Shown here: positions 7,248 to 13,510 of the stretch, piece by piece | Position numbering within the stretch: the stretch's first letter is position 1 | How the letters are laid out: each line of letters opens with the position of its first letter | Program-made: the position numbers and the translations under genes | The notes under the pieces: generated by a model | What the model was told of the DNA's origin: nothing | The model's database searches: none | The model's input: only the letters and a program-made list of their open reading frames with translations | Origin: Deltaproteobacteria bacterium | GTDB taxonomy: Bacteria > CG2-30-53-67 | Direction of reading: 5' to 3' | NCBI GenBank assembly: GCA_013151235.1 | Contig: JAADIO010000065.1 | Span: forward strand, 1-13,578 | DNA: 13,578 nt

Positions 7248-8109
7248 TCACCCCATCCCTCCCATCAAGAATCCCTGTAATATCGCCCTTTGCCACCCTC
7301 ACGCGATTCCCCCTTGTCCGGACATGCACCAACAGTTTTTCATCAACCTGCTCCTCGATGCGGTGCAAAAAAAAGTTCCTGCGCCGCTCCCCGAACCGCC
7401 GGCACTCCAGGTAGGCCCGCAGGAAATCCGCCATGCCCGGCAGCGAGGTATTCATGTTTTCCATAAGGTCGACGAGAAAACGACTCACATCACGGGCAAA
7501 TCGTTCCTCTTTCCGGAAGGATGCCTTCCCCGCACCGTCAAGGTCGATCAACCGCGCAATCCCCCGGACCTCTTCGGTCACCAGGATATTCGACCATTTC
7601 AGGTCGCCATGATAAAGACCGGCGCCATGGATCCGGGCCGCATCCCGGCCGATGGCGGAAAGGATCTTTGATTCCAGGAAGAGCGTCTCCCCGGCCCGCC
7701 GGTACCGTTCCGTCAGGTTTTCCGCTTCCGGAAGAAACTCATAGCAAAGGTAGCTTTCACGGGGGATTTTGAAACGTCTTCTCTCCAGCAGAGCAACGGG
7801 ACGGGGAGTAGGGATCCCCGCCCGAAGAAACAGGTCCGAACGGCGGACCGCTTTCGCACCCCGGCTTCCTCCCAGCAGACTTCGCAGGGCTTGCATCCAG
7901 CCACGAAAACGGTAATGTTTCAAGAGAAACTTCCGCCCGCCACAGACAAACTGAACGGTCCGGGTGTTTCCCATCGACTTGAGAATCTTCGCCCGACCGT
8001 CGTGAAACCAGCGGTCGGGATCCCGGAGACAGTCCTGCAACCCGGGATCCGCATATTTCACATCAATCACGCCGATGAGATCGCTGCAATGAAAACAGGC
8101 CCCTTTCAC
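7237..8109 (-). CDS. LPS kinase, InaA/WaaP-type (kinase 2)
   Basis: This 290-residue protein has a protein-kinase-like fold and probably phosphorylates a core sugar of LPS using ATP. FLLKHYR (61-67) supplies the ATP-binding lysine K64. HGDLKWSNIL (167-176) is the catalytic loop with D169 and N174. LIDLDGA (187-193) replaces the DFG motif, with D189 as metal ligand. In enteric bacteria WaaP phosphorylates heptose I; the neighbouring GT9 and WaaG-like genes fit a heptose target. The GTG at 8109 forms a GTGA overlap with the GT9 stop and has AGGAGAGG upstream. A heptose-phosphate core normally strengthens the outer membrane through divalent cation bridging. The substrate is inferred from family and context. 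Confidence 0.87.
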   Translation of the reverse strand: MKGACFHCSDLIGVIDVKYADPGLQDCLRDPDRWFHDGRAKILKSMGNTRTVQFVCGGRKFLLKHYRFRGWMQALRSLLGGSRGAKAVRRSDLFLRAGIPTPRPVALLERRRFKIPRESYLCYEFLPEAENLTERYRRAGETLFLESKILSAIGRDAARIHGAGLYHGDLKWSNILVTEEVRGIARLIDLDGAGKASFRKEERFARDVSRFLVDLMENMNTSLPGMADFLRAYLECRRFGERRRNFFLHRIEEQVDEKLLVHVRTRGNRVRVAKGDITGILDGRDGVNGV

Positions 8110-9257
8110 CGTGCCTCTCCTGCAACATTCTGCTTCAAGAGTTTCAGGACCGTATCCACCTCATGCAATACGGCAGAAACCGTGATCCCCTTCATGCACC
8201 GATGGTCATCGCAATCGTAACGATAGCAGGGAGCACATTCCGCCCCGACACAGATATTCCGTTGCCGGAGCGGATCGGAGTCATGGCGCCACTTTGCAAA
8301 CTCCCCCGGGCCGAAGAGGGCCACGAACGGCAGGCCAACGGCTGCCGCAATATGCATGGGCCCGGAGTCGACGGTGATCAAGAAGTCCACCCGACGCAGG
8401 AAAGCCGGCAACTCCCGGAGAGTTGTTTGTCCGGCGAGGGAAATGGACCCTTGCCGCATCTTTGCCCGAATCGACTCGATCAGTCCCTTCTCCTCCTCCG
8501 AACCGATCCAGCAGAGCCGCACCCGATGGTCCTTCACCAACGTATCGGCAACCTCGGCAAAACGATCCTCCATCCATCTCCGGGAAGGCCGCTTCGTTCC
8601 CGGCGACATCACGACCAGGGGACCGGGACCGGCGAGCTCCTCCAAGAGACGATCCGCCTTCCGTAGATCGTCCGCACCGAACCAATCGTAACGCGCCACC
8701 GGGTCGGGATCATCAATACCACAAGCCTCCGCCAATTTCAGGTTGCGCCGCAGCTCGGTTTCTTCCGGATCAAAGGAGGGTGAGCGGTAGAAAAGAGAAG
8801 GCAGTTTTTCCCTTTTCCATACCGAACCGAGGAGCACCTTCTCATACCCCACCAGGACCTTCGCTCCCCCCATGACACCCCAGGGAACCCTTCCGTAGTC
8901 CTGGGTGGAAATCACGAAAAGATCCGGGCGGAAGTTCCGGATTTCACGGATCAACCGGATCTTGTTTTTCAGTCCTTTGCCACGGACACGGATCAGACCG
9001 TCAAGATCAGGGCAGCCCTCCACGATCTCCACGCCCCCCGGATGCTTCACGAGGAGCCGGATTTCAGCCTCGGGATAGCCCCTGCGGAAGGCACGGATCG
9101 TCGGCAGGAAGACAATCATGTCTCCCACGTTCTGCAGGCGGGTCAGGAGAATTCGCCGTGGATTACGCAACAGTTGTTTCACCCCCGGACGTTTCAGAAC
9201 ATACGTCCGGAAACGGGAGAACCTGAAAACCACCCACAGAAGAGAATCGAGAATCAT
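8106..9257 (-). CDS. GT9 heptosyltransferase-family protein (WaaF/WaaQ-like)
   Basis: This 383-residue GT-B enzyme is expected to move heptose from ADP-heptose to the inner core. The N terminus has a hydrophobic, basic lead (residues 1-20) before RRILLTRLQNVGDMIVFLPTIRAF (34-57), with D46 at the conserved acidic position. The C-terminal half shows VMSPGTKRPSRRW (216-228), VDSGPMHIAAAVGLPFVALFGP (296-317) and a cysteine cluster at C341, C344, C349 and C354, matching the arrangement in the other GT9 protein of this operon. The ATG at 9257 forms an ATGA overlap with the upstream GT4. It is more WaaF/WaaQ-like than WaaC-like, because it lacks the DLQGL block, so it may add the second or third heptose. 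The acceptor remains inference. Confidence 0.88.
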   Translation of the reverse strand: MILDSLLWVVFRFSRFRTYVLKRPGVKQLLRNPRRILLTRLQNVGDMIVFLPTIRAFRRGYPEAEIRLLVKHPGGVEIVEGCPDLDGLIRVRGKGLKNKIRLIREIRNFRPDLFVISTQDYGRVPWGVMGGAKVLVGYEKVLLGSVWKREKLPSLFYRSPSFDPEETELRRNLKLAEACGIDDPDPVARYDWFGADDLRKADRLLEELAGPGPLVVMSPGTKRPSRRWMEDRFAEVADTLVKDHRVRLCWIGSEEEKGLIESIRAKMRQGSISLAGQTTLRELPAFLRRVDFLITVDSGPMHIAAAVGLPFVALFGPGEFAKWRHDSDPLRQRNICVGAECAPCYRYDCDDHRCMKGITVSAVLHEVDTVLKLLKQNVAGEAR

Positions 9258-10381
9258 TGCCCTTTGTCTTCCCTGTCCCTGCTCACTTCTTCAAGATAGA
9301 CTCGCTCGAAATTCCGGGCCACACCATCAAGAGAGAATTCCTCCTCCACTCGAAGGCGTGACTTTTTCCCCAGGTCGAAAAGGGCCTCTCTCCCCAAATT
9401 CAGGAAGCTCTCTATCGCTGCGGTCAGAACATTCACATCCGAGGGAGGAACGAGGCGCCCCGCCTCCATTCCCTGAAGAACTTCCGGGATCCCTCCGACA
9501 TCGGATCCGACAACGGGAACTCCGGTGGCCATCGCCTCCAGCATCGACAGGCCGAGCCCCTCGAAGAGAGAAGGAAAAACAAAAAGGTCAATGCCCTGCA
9601 GGAAACCGGAGATATCGCGGCGAAACCCCAGGAACCGGACCTTTTCCTCAATCCCAAGGTGGACCGTTTCCTCTTTCAAGTCTTCTTCCAGGGGTCCATC
9701 TCCGACAATCTTTAGAAGGGCCAGGGGAAAACGGTCGAGAATCCGGGCAAAGGCCTGGAGAAGATAACGTTGGCCCTTTGTATGGACCAGACGACCAATA
9801 TTCCCGATCACGGGCCAGTGATCCACATCCGGCGGGTCACGACGCAAAGGAAACCGGTCAAGGTCAATACCGTTATGTACTACATGGACCTTACCCGGAT
9901 CGAGCCAGCGGTTCGCACACAGGATATCCTGCCGGACCCCTTCTGAAAGGGCGAGGATCCGCGCGACCCGTGGAAAAAGGAAACGGTTCGTCACTCTTCG
10001 GCTGAACGTACGGGACCGGCGCATGCTCCGGACCGAAGCGACAACCGGAATCCCGCGCCGACGGCTCAACGTAACAGCCAGGACGGCATAGAGAACACTC
10101 TTGTGGCGATTGCAATGAATCAGGTCGATCTTCTCCTCGTCCAGCAGAGATCGTAATTGCAGCGGAATCCTGAGGGCAAACCCTTTGAGTTCCTCCGGAC
10201 CGAAACCGAGAAACCGAACCGGATAAGTTCCCGGCGTGACCCCATCTTCCGGTTCCCGTCCCAGGTAACATAAAACGGAATGAAAACGGTCTCGATCGAG
10301 ACGGCCGACATAATCATTAACCGTATCTCCCGTCCGGCTGAACTTCGGTACCAGATGGAGGATTCGTATTTTTTCCCGCAT
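9254..10381 (-). CDS. GT4 glycosyltransferase, paralog of the preceding GT4
   Basis: This 375-residue retaining GT-B glycosyltransferase is about half identical by eye to the GT4 gene just upstream. IRILHLVPKFSRTGDTVNDYVGRL opens the acceptor domain; VVHNGIDLDRFPLRR marks the domain hinge; GNIGRLVHTKGQRYLLQAF and LKIVGDGP sit in the donor domain; EGLGLSMLEAMATGVPVVGSD (E274 and E282) is an intact E-x7-E nucleotide-sugar site. Three in-frame starts exist: GTG 10411, ATG 10408 and ATG 10381. I choose 10381, because AGGTG lies six bases upstream and the protein then begins where the paralog's homology begins. The other two starts fall in one arm of an inverted repeat. The stop overlaps the GT9 start by 4 bases (ATGA). 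The sugar transferred is unknown. Confidence 0.87.
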   Translation of the reverse strand: MREKIRILHLVPKFSRTGDTVNDYVGRLDRDRFHSVLCYLGREPEDGVTPGTYPVRFLGFGPEELKGFALRIPLQLRSLLDEEKIDLIHCNRHKSVLYAVLAVTLSRRRGIPVVASVRSMRRSRTFSRRVTNRFLFPRVARILALSEGVRQDILCANRWLDPGKVHVVHNGIDLDRFPLRRDPPDVDHWPVIGNIGRLVHTKGQRYLLQAFARILDRFPLALLKIVGDGPLEEDLKEETVHLGIEEKVRFLGFRRDISGFLQGIDLFVFPSLFEGLGLSMLEAMATGVPVVGSDVGGIPEVLQGMEAGRLVPPSDVNVLTAAIESFLNLGREALFDLGKKSRLRVEEEFSLDGVARNFERVYLEEVSRDREDKGQ

Positions 10382-10399
10382 GGTCGGCACCTGTCTTTG

Positions 10400-10475
10400 C
10401 AAGTCCATCACTTAGAACCGGAGGAAGCGCAAAAGATAGCACGATTTTTCTGCCGTATCAAATTTGATGGACTTG
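10400..10475 (-). repeat. Inverted repeat spanning the alternative starts of the GT4 gene
   Basis: CAAGTCCATCA (10400-10410) and TGATGGACTTG (10465-10475) are perfect 11-base inverted copies separated by 54 bases. On the mRNA the 3' arm contains the GTG/ATG alternative starts at 10411 and 10408. The perfect palindrome ATCAAATTTGAT (10457-10468) overlaps the upstream arm. These could fold in the leader or bind a regulator; no function is proven. Confidence 0.45.
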
Positions 10476-10486
10476 TAGAAACTCAT

Positions 10487-10528
10487 ATTTCCCCACCCTC
10501 ACCCCTCCCCTCCCCCTTCAAGGGAAAT
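10487..10528 (-). repeat. G-rich run (possible G-quadruplex) flanked by a short inverted repeat
   Basis: The plus strand at 10491-10516 is almost pure C in five runs of three to five; the coding strand therefore has GGGGG-A-GGGG-A-GGGG-TGA-GGG-T-GGGG, which fits the four-tract G-quadruplex pattern. Seven-base arms ATTTCCC (10487-10493) and GGGAAAT (10522-10528) enclose it, and CCCTTCAAGGG (10514-10524) is a smaller palindrome that covers the stop of the upstream GT4. It resembles C-rich dispersed intergenic repeats seen in many bacteria and may be a remnant of one. It may also pause RNA polymerase or shield the mRNA end. Confidence 0.5.
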
Positions 10529-11669
10529 GAAGTTCAGCGGAAAAACATTCCCCATAAATCTGCTCAACATCCCGGACCATCCGGTCAAGACTGAAGGCCT
10601 CTTCAATCCGTTTCCGGGCAGACCACGCCCTCCTCTGCCGTTCGTCTGGAGGGGAAACCGCAGCCTTCGACATGGCTCGGCTCAAAAGCTTGACTGCACC
10701 CGCGGGAACGGTCCATCCGAAAACGGGATCGCTCAAAACCTCCGGGATTCCTCCCGCATCGGAGGCAATGACCGGCACACCGACGGCCATCGCCTCCAGC
10801 AAAGCCAGGGGAAGGCCTTCGGCCAAGGAAGGAAGAACGAAAAAATCAAGTTCCTCCAAAAAGACTGCTACGTCATTCCGGAACCCGACAAAGTGAACCT
10901 TTCCTTCAATACCCAGCCTGCGGACCTCCTCTTTTAGACAGCCCTTCAGCGGACCCACACCGGCAATCTTGAGGACGGCCTCGGGGACGCGGGAAAGAAC
11001 TTCGGCAAAAGCACGGAGAAGAAGGTCATACCCCTTCGTCGGAACCAGCCTTCCCATCGTTCCGAAAACCGGACGATCCATCTTGAGGAAACCGTTTCGT
11101 CGCAGGGGAAATCGTGATGTGTCGATGCCGTTGTAGACAACACGGACCTTTGCCGGATCAAGGCGGGGGTTGGATTGCAGGATGTCGTTCCGGACCGCCT
11201 TCGAGACCGCCAGAATCCTTGTGATGCGTGGAAAGAGTAAGCGGTTCGTCAGACGCCGCAGGAAAGTCCGCGTCCTTCCCATTCCATGGACCGTAATGAC
11301 AACAGGTATGTCTCTGCGGCTTCTTCGTGCGGCAAGTGTCCCGTAGAGTGCTCCCTTGTGCCGGTGGCAGTGGACCAGATCGATCTCCTCGCTGTCAATC
11401 AGCGCCCCCAAACGGCGAACAAGGGAAAAGGAAAAACGGCGAAGCTCCCGGTGCGTACTTCCCATAAAATGAACGGGATATACCTCTTCATTTCCATCGC
11501 CGGGATTATGATCCAGATAACAGAGGGAGGAAGAAAAACGGCCGGTATCCAACCGGCCGACATAGTGGTGTATCAAATCGTCCCGACGACTGAACTTGGG
11601 GACAAGATGCAAAACCCGTCGAGGACTCCCCAAAATCGTGTTTTCAACGGCTGACCTCTTGGAATTCAA
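10518..11669 (-). CDS. GT4 glycosyltransferase, upstream member of the tandem pair
   Basis: This 383-residue (402 from the longer start) retaining GT-B enzyme shares RVLHLVPKFSRRDDLIHHYVGRL, VVYNGIDTSRFPLRR, MGRLVPTKGYDLLLRAF and EGLPLALLEAMAVGVPVIASD (intact E-x7-E) with its neighbour. An ATG at 11726 would overlap the kinase gene by 61 bases and has no ribosome site. The TTG at 11669 makes a TTGA overlap with the kinase stop, has AAGGGG six bases upstream, and removes a lysine- and serine-rich tail absent from the paralog, so I prefer it. It is probably a core sugar transferase working next to its paralog, each adding one residue; the donor is unknown. The start choice is moderately certain, the family very certain. 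Confidence 0.87.
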   Translation of the reverse strand: MNSKRSAVENTILGSPRRVLHLVPKFSRRDDLIHHYVGRLDTGRFSSSLCYLDHNPGDGNEEVYPVHFMGSTHRELRRFSFSLVRRLGALIDSEEIDLVHCHRHKGALYGTLAARRSRRDIPVVITVHGMGRTRTFLRRLTNRLLFPRITRILAVSKAVRNDILQSNPRLDPAKVRVVYNGIDTSRFPLRRNGFLKMDRPVFGTMGRLVPTKGYDLLLRAFAEVLSRVPEAVLKIAGVGPLKGCLKEEVRRLGIEGKVHFVGFRNDVAVFLEELDFFVLPSLAEGLPLALLEAMAVGVPVIASDAGGIPEVLSDPVFGWTVPAGAVKLLSRAMSKAAVSPPDERQRRAWSARKRIEEAFSLDRMVRDVEQIYGECFSAELHFP

Positions 11670-12478
11670 AGACGCCCCTTTTTTCTCAACCGGAAACGGG
11701 TCTTTCGAAGAATCTTTGTCATCCATACTTTTTTTTGCGGGATCAGGCCCGGATTCTCCTCAAGGTAGGCACAAAAAAAACGGACCCGGTCGGTCCGTGT
11801 AACTCCCTTAAAGGCATACATATTCGCCTGAACCAGGTTCTTGAGCCGTTTGCGATCCGGAAGATTCCGGTACCGACGTGTCCGCTCATTGTCTATCAGG
11901 AAAAATTTCGGGGGGTCGCCTTCCCGGACAAGGACGTTCCGCTCCCGGAGGTCCCCCTGGAAGATCCCTTCCCGGTGCAGCCGCCCGATCACCCGACCGT
12001 ATTCCTTTAGGAAATTTCGTTTACGAACGATCCATGCCGCATCGCGGCCGGGAAGATCACGGTCAAGGTAAGCGGCAAGTTCCGTCACATCCGGCACCGC
12101 CTCGGTCACAAAGATCGAACGGACGACAATCCCGAGACGCCTCTCCTCCCCGACGCAAACGGGAGATGCGGTATCGAAACCATGATCTATGAGTATCAAG
12201 CTTCCCATGAGGGCGCGCTTCGCCCGGGACGAGCGGACCAACACCGACAACCGGTCGCGGAGATTGCGGAAGAGAAACTCTTTGTAGAAAAAATATTTAA
12301 CCTCCCCTCCGGTCTCAGCCTTAAAGCGAACCACCTTCGCATAACGGGAGCTCGCAACCTTCTCCGCACCTTGAAGATCGCCGGAAAAGATTGCCGTTAT
12401 TCGATCCCGCAGTACAGGGCTGTCATTGAAGGGAAGAACGAAATTCAACTGCAGGGAGGAACGACCGGAAGAACTCAT
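11666..12478 (-). CDS. LPS kinase, InaA/WaaP-type, atypical catalytic loop (kinase 1)
   Basis: This 270-residue kinase-fold protein probably phosphorylates an LPS core sugar. FFYKEFLFRNLRDRL (63-77) provides the ATP lysine K66. LHREGIFQGDLRERNVLV (167-184) is the catalytic loop; it has Gln rather than His before GD, with D176 and N181 kept. FFLIDNERTRRY (192-203) supplies the metal-binding D196 in a DNE motif, a form common in InaA/WaaP relatives. A basic C-terminal tail (TRFRLRKKGRL) could touch the membrane. The ATG at 12478 forms an ATGA overlap with hepT, tying the toxin-antitoxin pair to the LPS genes. It differs widely from kinase 2, so the two likely act on different sugars or positions. 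Confidence 0.83.
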   Translation of the reverse strand: MSSSGRSSLQLNFVLPFNDSPVLRDRITAIFSGDLQGAEKVASSRYAKVVRFKAETGGEVKYFFYKEFLFRNLRDRLSVLVRSSRAKRALMGSLILIDHGFDTASPVCVGEERRLGIVVRSIFVTEAVPDVTELAAYLDRDLPGRDAAWIVRKRNFLKEYGRVIGRLHREGIFQGDLRERNVLVREGDPPKFFLIDNERTRRYRNLPDRKRLKNLVQANMYAFKGVTRTDRVRFFCAYLEENPGLIPQKKVWMTKILRKTRFRLRKKGRL

Positions 12479-12912
12479 GCCTCTTGGATCTTCTCCAGGA
12501 AAGCCTCGATCTCTTCGATGAACTCCTGAAAATCCTTGTACCCTCCCTTGCAGTTCTCCAGGAGTTTCCCGTCACCAATCATCCAATAACGGTGTACCAG
12601 GGAATTCCTGAAGTCAAAAAACGGTTTCAAGGAAGATGCAAGCCCTTCCGAAATCAGGTTATTTTCAAAGGCCTTCCGAACTGAATCGATATAGCCTTTC
12701 ACCGGGACACCGAAATGCTTGGCGAGGATATGTTGCAAGACCAGCGAGATCGCTTCCGAAAGCTCCACAAGCGAGTATTTCAAACTTTTCATCAAGTGCC
12801 TGTTCCGGAGGATCTCTTCTTCACCATACTCACCGAACAGGTCTTCGATCTCCCGGACATTCGCAAGGATCTCCACAAGATACCGTTGGATCCGCGTCCG
12901 GTCGACCTTCAT
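12475..12912 (-). CDS. hepT: HepT-like HEPN ribonuclease toxin (DUF86)
   Basis: The 145-residue, largely helical protein has the HEPN signature R-x4-H-x-Y as RNSLVHRY (R102, H107, Y109), followed by W110. In characterised HepT proteins this motif forms the RNase active site at the dimer interface, and its tyrosine is AMPylated by the MntA partner to silence the toxin. Length and the N-terminal LxEILxNVREIEDLFG helix fit the DUF86/HepT family. The ATG at 12912 overlaps the mntA stop by 4 bases, the usual paired layout, and its own stop overlaps the LPS kinase start by 4 bases. All catalytic residues are present, so the toxin is probably active. Its target RNA cannot be read from sequence. Confidence 0.88.
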   Translation of the reverse strand: MKVDRTRIQRYLVEILANVREIEDLFGEYGEEEILRNRHLMKSLKYSLVELSEAISLVLQHILAKHFGVPVKGYIDSVRKAFENNLISEGLASSLKPFFDFRNSLVHRYWMIGDGKLLENCKGGYKDFQEFIEEIEAFLEKIQEA

Positions 12913-13322
12913 CGGAACACCTCATCCAGAAGGGCACAATTGACACGATACTCGTTGGACACCTTTTCGATTAAATCGGTGCGGATCTCGGGATCTCTGT
13001 CGACAAGGAGGAGACCGTCACAGAGAATATTGATCACAAAATCGTAAGGGGCATCGTTCATCACACGAACATCAAAGAAGTCGGCGGGGACATCGAGAAG
13101 TCCCGCCGCTGTCAAAGCCCCGGCAAGCAGTTCCCGAATATCGACGGAGACTCGGAAAGGGTCCTCCGGTGTTTTGAGAAACAGGAAGAGGTCGATATCA
13201 CGGAAGGCTCCGCCGGTAACGAAAGAACCATAAAGGTAGGCAAAAAGAACCCGCGCGTCCGCCTTCAGCGTGTCGGCAATCAACCTTGTGATTTTCTCTT
13301 TTTCATCTTTTTGTTTCTTCAT
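12909..13322 (-). CDS. mntA: MntA-like minimal nucleotidyltransferase antitoxin
   Basis: The 137-residue protein is a minimal nucleotidyltransferase. YGSFVTGGAFRDIDLFLF (31-48) holds the GS and D-x-D catalytic pattern (G32, S33, D42, D44), with a loop two residues shorter than the usual GS-x10-D-x-D; FFDVRV (82-87) probably supplies the third acidic residue, D84. MntA proteins attach AMP units to the HepT tyrosine and so neutralise it. A TTG at 13361 and ATGs at 13337 and 13334 are in frame, but I choose the ATG at 13322: the longer starts lie inside a good candidate promoter, and GGA sits seven bases upstream of this one. It is the first gene of the operon. Confidence 0.83.
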   Translation of the reverse strand: MKKQKDEKEKITRLIADTLKADARVLFAYLYGSFVTGGAFRDIDLFLFLKTPEDPFRVSVDIRELLAGALTAAGLLDVPADFFDVRVMNDAPYDFVINILCDGLLLVDRDPEIRTDLIEKVSNEYRVNCALLDEVFR

Positions 13323-13332
13323 GACGCGATCC

Positions 13333-13361
13333 ATCATGCCACGGTGCCGGAAGGATGTCAA
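13333..13361 (-). promoter_or_regulatory. Candidate sigma-70 promoter of the operon
   Basis: On the minus strand TTGACA (13361-13356, perfect -35) is followed after exactly 17 bases by CATGAT (13338-13333, 4 of 6 to the -10 consensus). Transcription would begin near 13326, only a few bases before the chosen mntA ATG at 13322, implying a very short leader or leaderless mRNA. It is the only good promoter I found upstream of the 14-gene run. Confidence 0.4.
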
Positions 13362-13375
13362 ACAATCGACAAGGT

Positions 13376-13462
13376 CCGTTCACCCTTCGACCCTTCGACG
13401 AGCTCAGGACAGGCCCTTCGACGAGCTCAGGACAGGCCCTTCGACCGGCTCGGGGCGAACGG
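13376..13462. repeat. REP-like dispersed repeat with a 23-base tandem core at right edge
   Basis: Two identical 23-base units (13391-13413 and 13414-13436, each starting CCCTTCGACGAGCTC and ending AGGACAGG) are preceded by an 8-base fragment (13383-13390) and followed by a diverged third unit (13437-13462, ending GGGGCGAACGG). The block is bounded by CCGTTC (13376-13381) and GAACGG (13457-13462) as inverted ends. Parts of it recur at 78-106 at the opposite end of the window. This is a typical dispersed intergenic repeat of unknown function. Confidence 0.75.
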
Positions 13463-13510
13463 GGCAGCAGCGGGTTCTCCATACCCGGAGTTTCGAATAA
13501 TGCACCCTTC

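Noticed and set aside
6198-7280. Plus-strand open frame of 360 codons opposite the WaaG-like gene
   Set aside because: It is antisense to an intact GT4 gene with all motifs, and its own translation has no recognisable domain and an unusual His/Pro-rich composition.
9118-10005. Long plus-strand open frame (295 codons) opposite the GT9/GT4 junction
   Set aside because: It lies antisense to two genes with clear family motifs, is very rich in Pro, Arg, Ser and Gly, and shows no domain. It is a by-product of G+C-rich codon usage on the other strand.
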